A stretch of 64,000 nt of DNA. Origin: Rhizosphaericola mali (GTDB lineage: Bacteria > Bacteroidota > Bacteroidia > Chitinophagales > Chitinophagaceae). A program made the translations under genes and the position numbers. Positions 61,538 to 64,000 of this stretch are shown in pieces; positions within the stretch are counted from its first letter, which is position 1; every line of letters begins with the position of its first letter. The stretch covers positions 3,534,001-3,598,000 of the forward strand of contig NZ_CP044016.1 of assembly GCF_004337365.2 (NCBI RefSeq), written 5' to 3'. A model generated the notes under the pieces. It saw only the letters and a program-made list of their open reading frames with translations, made no database searches and had not been told where the DNA came from.

Positions 61538-62431
61538 TCAAACCAATTTAAAAGAAGTTGGATTTAAATCGGTCTGTTTTTTAAAGAATTTATTAAAATG
61601 TGCTAAATCTTCAAAGTTTAAGGCTTCGCAAATTTCAGAAATTGACCAATCTGTGTGTTTTAATAATATTTTTGCTTCGCCCAATATTCGCTCGAAAATA
61701 TGTTGACTCGTTGTTTTTCCAGTTACTTTTTGCACACATCGATTAAGATAATTGACATGGATGAACATTTTATCTGCAAATGCTTTGGGTGTGCGTAGTT
61801 CTAGCTGATCTGACTTATACTGAATAGGGAATTGCTGTGCCAGTAGTTCTTCAAATATCATGGTGATTCTCGTACTTGCATCGCCATGATGAAAAATATT
61901 TTCTGCTGGAGTCCATTTCATCGCCAAATAATATAGTTCGCTTACATAATTTCTAATGAGCTCATATTTGTAGATATAGTCGCTGCGAACCTCTGTCAGC
62001 ATCTTTTGAAATAAGGTTTCGGCTTCCTGATAATTGTTTTTGGATAAATGGAAAATTGGCGGAGTCGCAGATTTGAAAATGGAAAGATTGTCAATGTCTA
62101 ATTTAAAATCTCCTTGAAATAATTCATTTTTAAATACACAAAAATAGCCTTTCGTATTTTCCGATAATGGCTGGTAAGAATACGGAATATTAGGATGAAA
62201 AAACATTAAAGTATCGCCATCAACTTCAATATTCTGATTGCCATATCGAAACATATTTTTACCAGAAAAGAGCATTATTTTATAGAAATTTCGACGAATA
62301 TGAATGGGCAATTCTTCATTTTGTCGCATTCTAGTTTCAATTTCGAATACGTTAAATTGTCCAATGGTTTTGTGTAAATTCTCCGGATACGTATGAAACT
62401 TATGCTGATAAAACGCTTCTAAACTTTCCAT
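61538..62431 (-). CDS. AraC family transcriptional regulator (copy 2)
   Basis: A 297-residue protein with the same layout as the regulator at 57502: sensor region (IGQFNVFEIETRMRQ; IRRNFYKIMLFSGKNMFRYG) and two C-terminal helix-turn-helix repeats (FADKMFIHVNYLNRCVQKVT and EALNFEDLAHFNKFFKKQTD). It is preceded by no recognised TAnnTTTG element. Likely regulates the SDR gene directly downstream; the two regulators are paralogues. Confidence 0.88.
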   Translation of the reverse strand: MESLEAFYQHKFHTYPENLHKTIGQFNVFEIETRMRQNEELPIHIRRNFYKIMLFSGKNMFRYGNQNIEVDGDTLMFFHPNIPYSYQPLSENTKGYFCVFKNELFQGDFKLDIDNLSIFKSATPPIFHLSKNNYQEAETLFQKMLTEVRSDYIYKYELIRNYVSELYYLAMKWTPAENIFHHGDASTRITMIFEELLAQQFPIQYKSDQLELRTPKAFADKMFIHVNYLNRCVQKVTGKTTSQHIFERILGEAKILLKHTDWSISEICEALNFEDLAHFNKFFKKQTDLNPTSFKLV

Positions 62432-62519
62432 TTATTCAATCTATATTGGTAAAATTGAAACTAAGTTAAGAAAAAAATAGTTGAGAGAATATATAGCTTA
62501 TCATTTCAATTAATATTGA

Positions 62520-63107
62520 TTAAAATAATGGCGTTCCTTTAAAAATATCAGATTCGGATAATGGGACAAGTTGACCATTTAAAGTTAGCATACGATTGTT
62601 GAAATCAGGTAAGATGGTCACCGTTGCATTATTGTCACCACCATATAAAGTGATCGTTATCTGCGCATTAATACGGATTCCAAATACACTAAACGAATAA
62701 GTAATATTTCCTTTTTTGTCCGTACTAGTCGTAATGTCCGAAGCCGAACCATCAACCGTAACACCACCAATACCATTGGAACCTGAGAATCCATTATTAA
62801 AAGCAACTTGCACGGTAGATTTCGAACCATTCATCAGTACAAAATTGGTATTAGCCATTACAAAACTCGTTGTTCCGTCGTTGAACACGACCTCCGTTGC
62901 TTCCAATACGAATTTTTTACTTTTCAAAGCAGCAACTGCCTGATCATAGGAAACTTCGTGACGAATCTTAGTTAATTCCTTCTTATCCGCTCTAAAAACT
63001 AATATAGAATCTTTTTTAGCTTTTTTCGAGGAGCTCTGTGCAGCAGCAGTACTTACTACAAATAAAGATAAAATCGCAAAAAAAATGTGTGAAATAGGCT
63101 TTTTCAT
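62520..63107 (-). CDS. DUF4251 family exported protein
   Basis: A 195-residue protein with a signal peptide (MKKPISHIFFAILSLFVVST, cleavage near AAAQ) and the DUF4251 pattern: KKFVLEATEVVFNDGTTSFV, NTNFVLMNGSKSTVQVAFNN, NGIGGVTVDGSASD. The family is a small beta-rich periplasmic domain of unknown function, mostly from Bacteroidota. Its neighbours give no functional hint. Confidence 0.85.
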   Translation of the reverse strand: MKKPISHIFFAILSLFVVSTAAAQSSSKKAKKDSILVFRADKKELTKIRHEVSYDQAVAALKSKKFVLEATEVVFNDGTTSFVMANTNFVLMNGSKSTVQVAFNNGFSGSNGIGGVTVDGSASDITTSTDKKGNITYSFSVFGIRINAQITITLYGGDNNATVTILPDFNNRMLTLNGQLVPLSESDIFKGTPLF

Positions 63108-63381
63108 AATGAGAGGTTTTTTGTACTATAAAATTATCAAATATTTTTTGATTATAGTTAGCTGTATATGTCTAATTTGGTCAAAATATTGAGAAGATTT
63201 ACATTCAATGCTTAGGGGTTGATTAATATGTAAAACGAATGAAATTACTCAATTGCTCGCTCAAGCATTAGCGAAGTCGTGCTTATATTGATCGTATTTA
63301 CATACAAGCATCATTCATTCCTCATTTATGTTTGCACAAGTTTAGATGTATTTTTTCTTATGAATAATTAATTCTGATAGA

Positions 63382-64000
63382 TCATTTTAAAAATCTATTA
63401 TTTTCAATAAAATTATATCCTATATCAATGGTGATTTTTTTGTTTTTTTGTTCGAATGTAAAGAAACGACCATCTGTTTTTATTTTCCCATCTTTTGTCA
63501 TAATTGGGGTCTTTATTGACTTTTGCTGATTAACTTTTATTCCCTTTAAGATTTCTGATTGCAAGAAAAAACTTTCTGATTTAGATAACCTTAATTTTCT
63601 ATCTCCTTTAATCAAAACAATGATAGAGGGTAATTGAAAATTAATATCGATGTGTTTCCATTCAATTGATGAATCCATTTCCATGTTCAAAAGATTCCAA
63701 TATGCCCAAACTATAAAAGTGGGGCTCGCTAACCCATAATCCTTTATTGATTTTATAATTTGTGTATGATTTGTAAAAGATAAATATATCGTCTGAAGAT
63801 CTGAAGTTCCAGATACATAACTAGAATCTATAGAACTAAGATTTGCCTTAGAGAAATCTCGCCATAGACGTTGTAATCTGTCTTTTTGTAATATTGTTTT
63901 AACGAAGATTCTGCTGTTTCCACTATCTTTTGCTAATAAGGTATTTCCATTTTTATTAATAAGAATATCCATAGGAATACAAAATCCGAAACACTCAGAA
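63382..64000 (-). CDS. DUF6438-like protein, 5' end outside window
   Basis: The frame is open from 63382 to the right edge; a Met at 63972 is not the likely start, because the codons before it read SECFGFCIP, the CFGxC(P) signature at the beginning of DUF6438 domains, followed by MDILINKNGNTLLAK. Residues after this give a beta-alpha domain of about 130 residues (KLRLSKSESFFLQSEILKGI near the middle). The protein probably has a signal peptide beyond the window. Function of the family unknown. Confidence 0.7.
   Translation of the reverse strand, partial: SECFGFCIPMDILINKNGNTLLAKDSGNSRIFVKTILQKDRLQRLWRDFSKANLSSIDSSYVSGTSDLQTIYLSFTNHTQIIKSIKDYGLASPTFIVWAYWNLLNMEMDSSIEWKHIDINFQLPSIIVLIKGDRKLRLSKSESFFLQSEILKGIKVNQQKSIKTPIMTKDGKIKTDGRFFTFEQKNKKITIDIGYNFIENNRFLK

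Noticed and set aside
63230-63300. Short G+C-richer stretch with weak inverted repeats (around GCTCGCTCAAGC) between DUF4251 and DUF6438 genes
   Set aside because: Pairing is imperfect and short; no T run; nothing distinguishes it from chance in a 270-bp gap.

Overview
The window is a dense, AT-rich (about one third G+C by eye) bacterial chromosome segment from the phylum Bacteroidota, most likely a Chitinophagaceae-like member. Pointers: three large TonB-dependent receptors or outer-membrane barrels with carboxypeptidase-like N-terminal domains, a C-terminal type IX secretion (T9SS) sorting domain, Bacteroidota families of unknown function (DUF2480, DUF4251, DUF6438), an RRM protein with a glycine-rich tail, and promoters of the phylum's TTG-N17-19-TAnnTTTG type. 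The genus cannot be fixed from sequence alone. There is no CRISPR array, prophage, complete insertion sequence or rRNA.

Layout. 1-3.7 kb: exported hydrolases (PIG-L deacetylase running off the left edge, M28 peptidase, sialidase-like protein). 3.8-16.8 kb: TonB-domain protein, lipB, an RluA-type pseudouridine synthase, TPR protein, serC with a DUF1015 gene, DUF502 membrane protein, SDR, FtsB/DivIC-like gene, MocR-like regulator divergent from a TonB receptor, Crp/Fnr regulator, SRPBCC protein. 16.8-20.6 kb: TelA with an XpaC-like partner, exported alpha/beta hydrolase, and a translationally coupled DUF2089/membrane-protein pair. 20.7-21.0 kb: an intergenic segment bounded by two inverted hairpins. 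21.1-31.9 kb: FAD/Fe-S D-lactate-dehydrogenase-like protein, VanZ-lspA, PpiD-like isomerase, DUF2480, pheS, cardiolipin synthase, an AT-rich gap holding a possible small RNA, RRM protein, DUF423. 32-38 kb: tandem LD-carboxypeptidases, a CstB-like persulfide dioxygenase/rhodanese coupled to an acyl-CoA-dehydrogenase-like flavoprotein, an ArsR regulator, tsaB, ridA. 38-56.4 kb: glycosyltransferase, lpxA, an unrecognised possible Cys/His enzyme, TonB receptor, two lipoproteins, outer-membrane barrel, tRNA-His, CtpA-type protease, thioesterase, TonB receptor, and a T9SS-exported protein broken by an in-frame stop. 56.6-64 kb: two paralogous AraC-SDR modules flanking a TlpA-like protein and a small membrane protein, then DUF4251 and a DUF6438 gene running off the right edge.

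Most of the window is housekeeping and envelope biology. The most noteworthy parts are the coupled persulfide-dioxygenase/flavoprotein operon with a cysteine-free ArsR neighbour, the MocR-like regulator whose aminotransferase domain has lost PLP-contact residues, the hairpin-bounded intergenic element, an orphan minus-strand terminator suggesting a small RNA, the duplicated AraC-SDR modules, the nonsense-interrupted T9SS gene, and several near-leaderless promoters. No complete, clearly new defence or mobile system was seen. Start codons were moved from the longest possible reading frame where a promoter, signal peptide or family alignment supported a later ATG.
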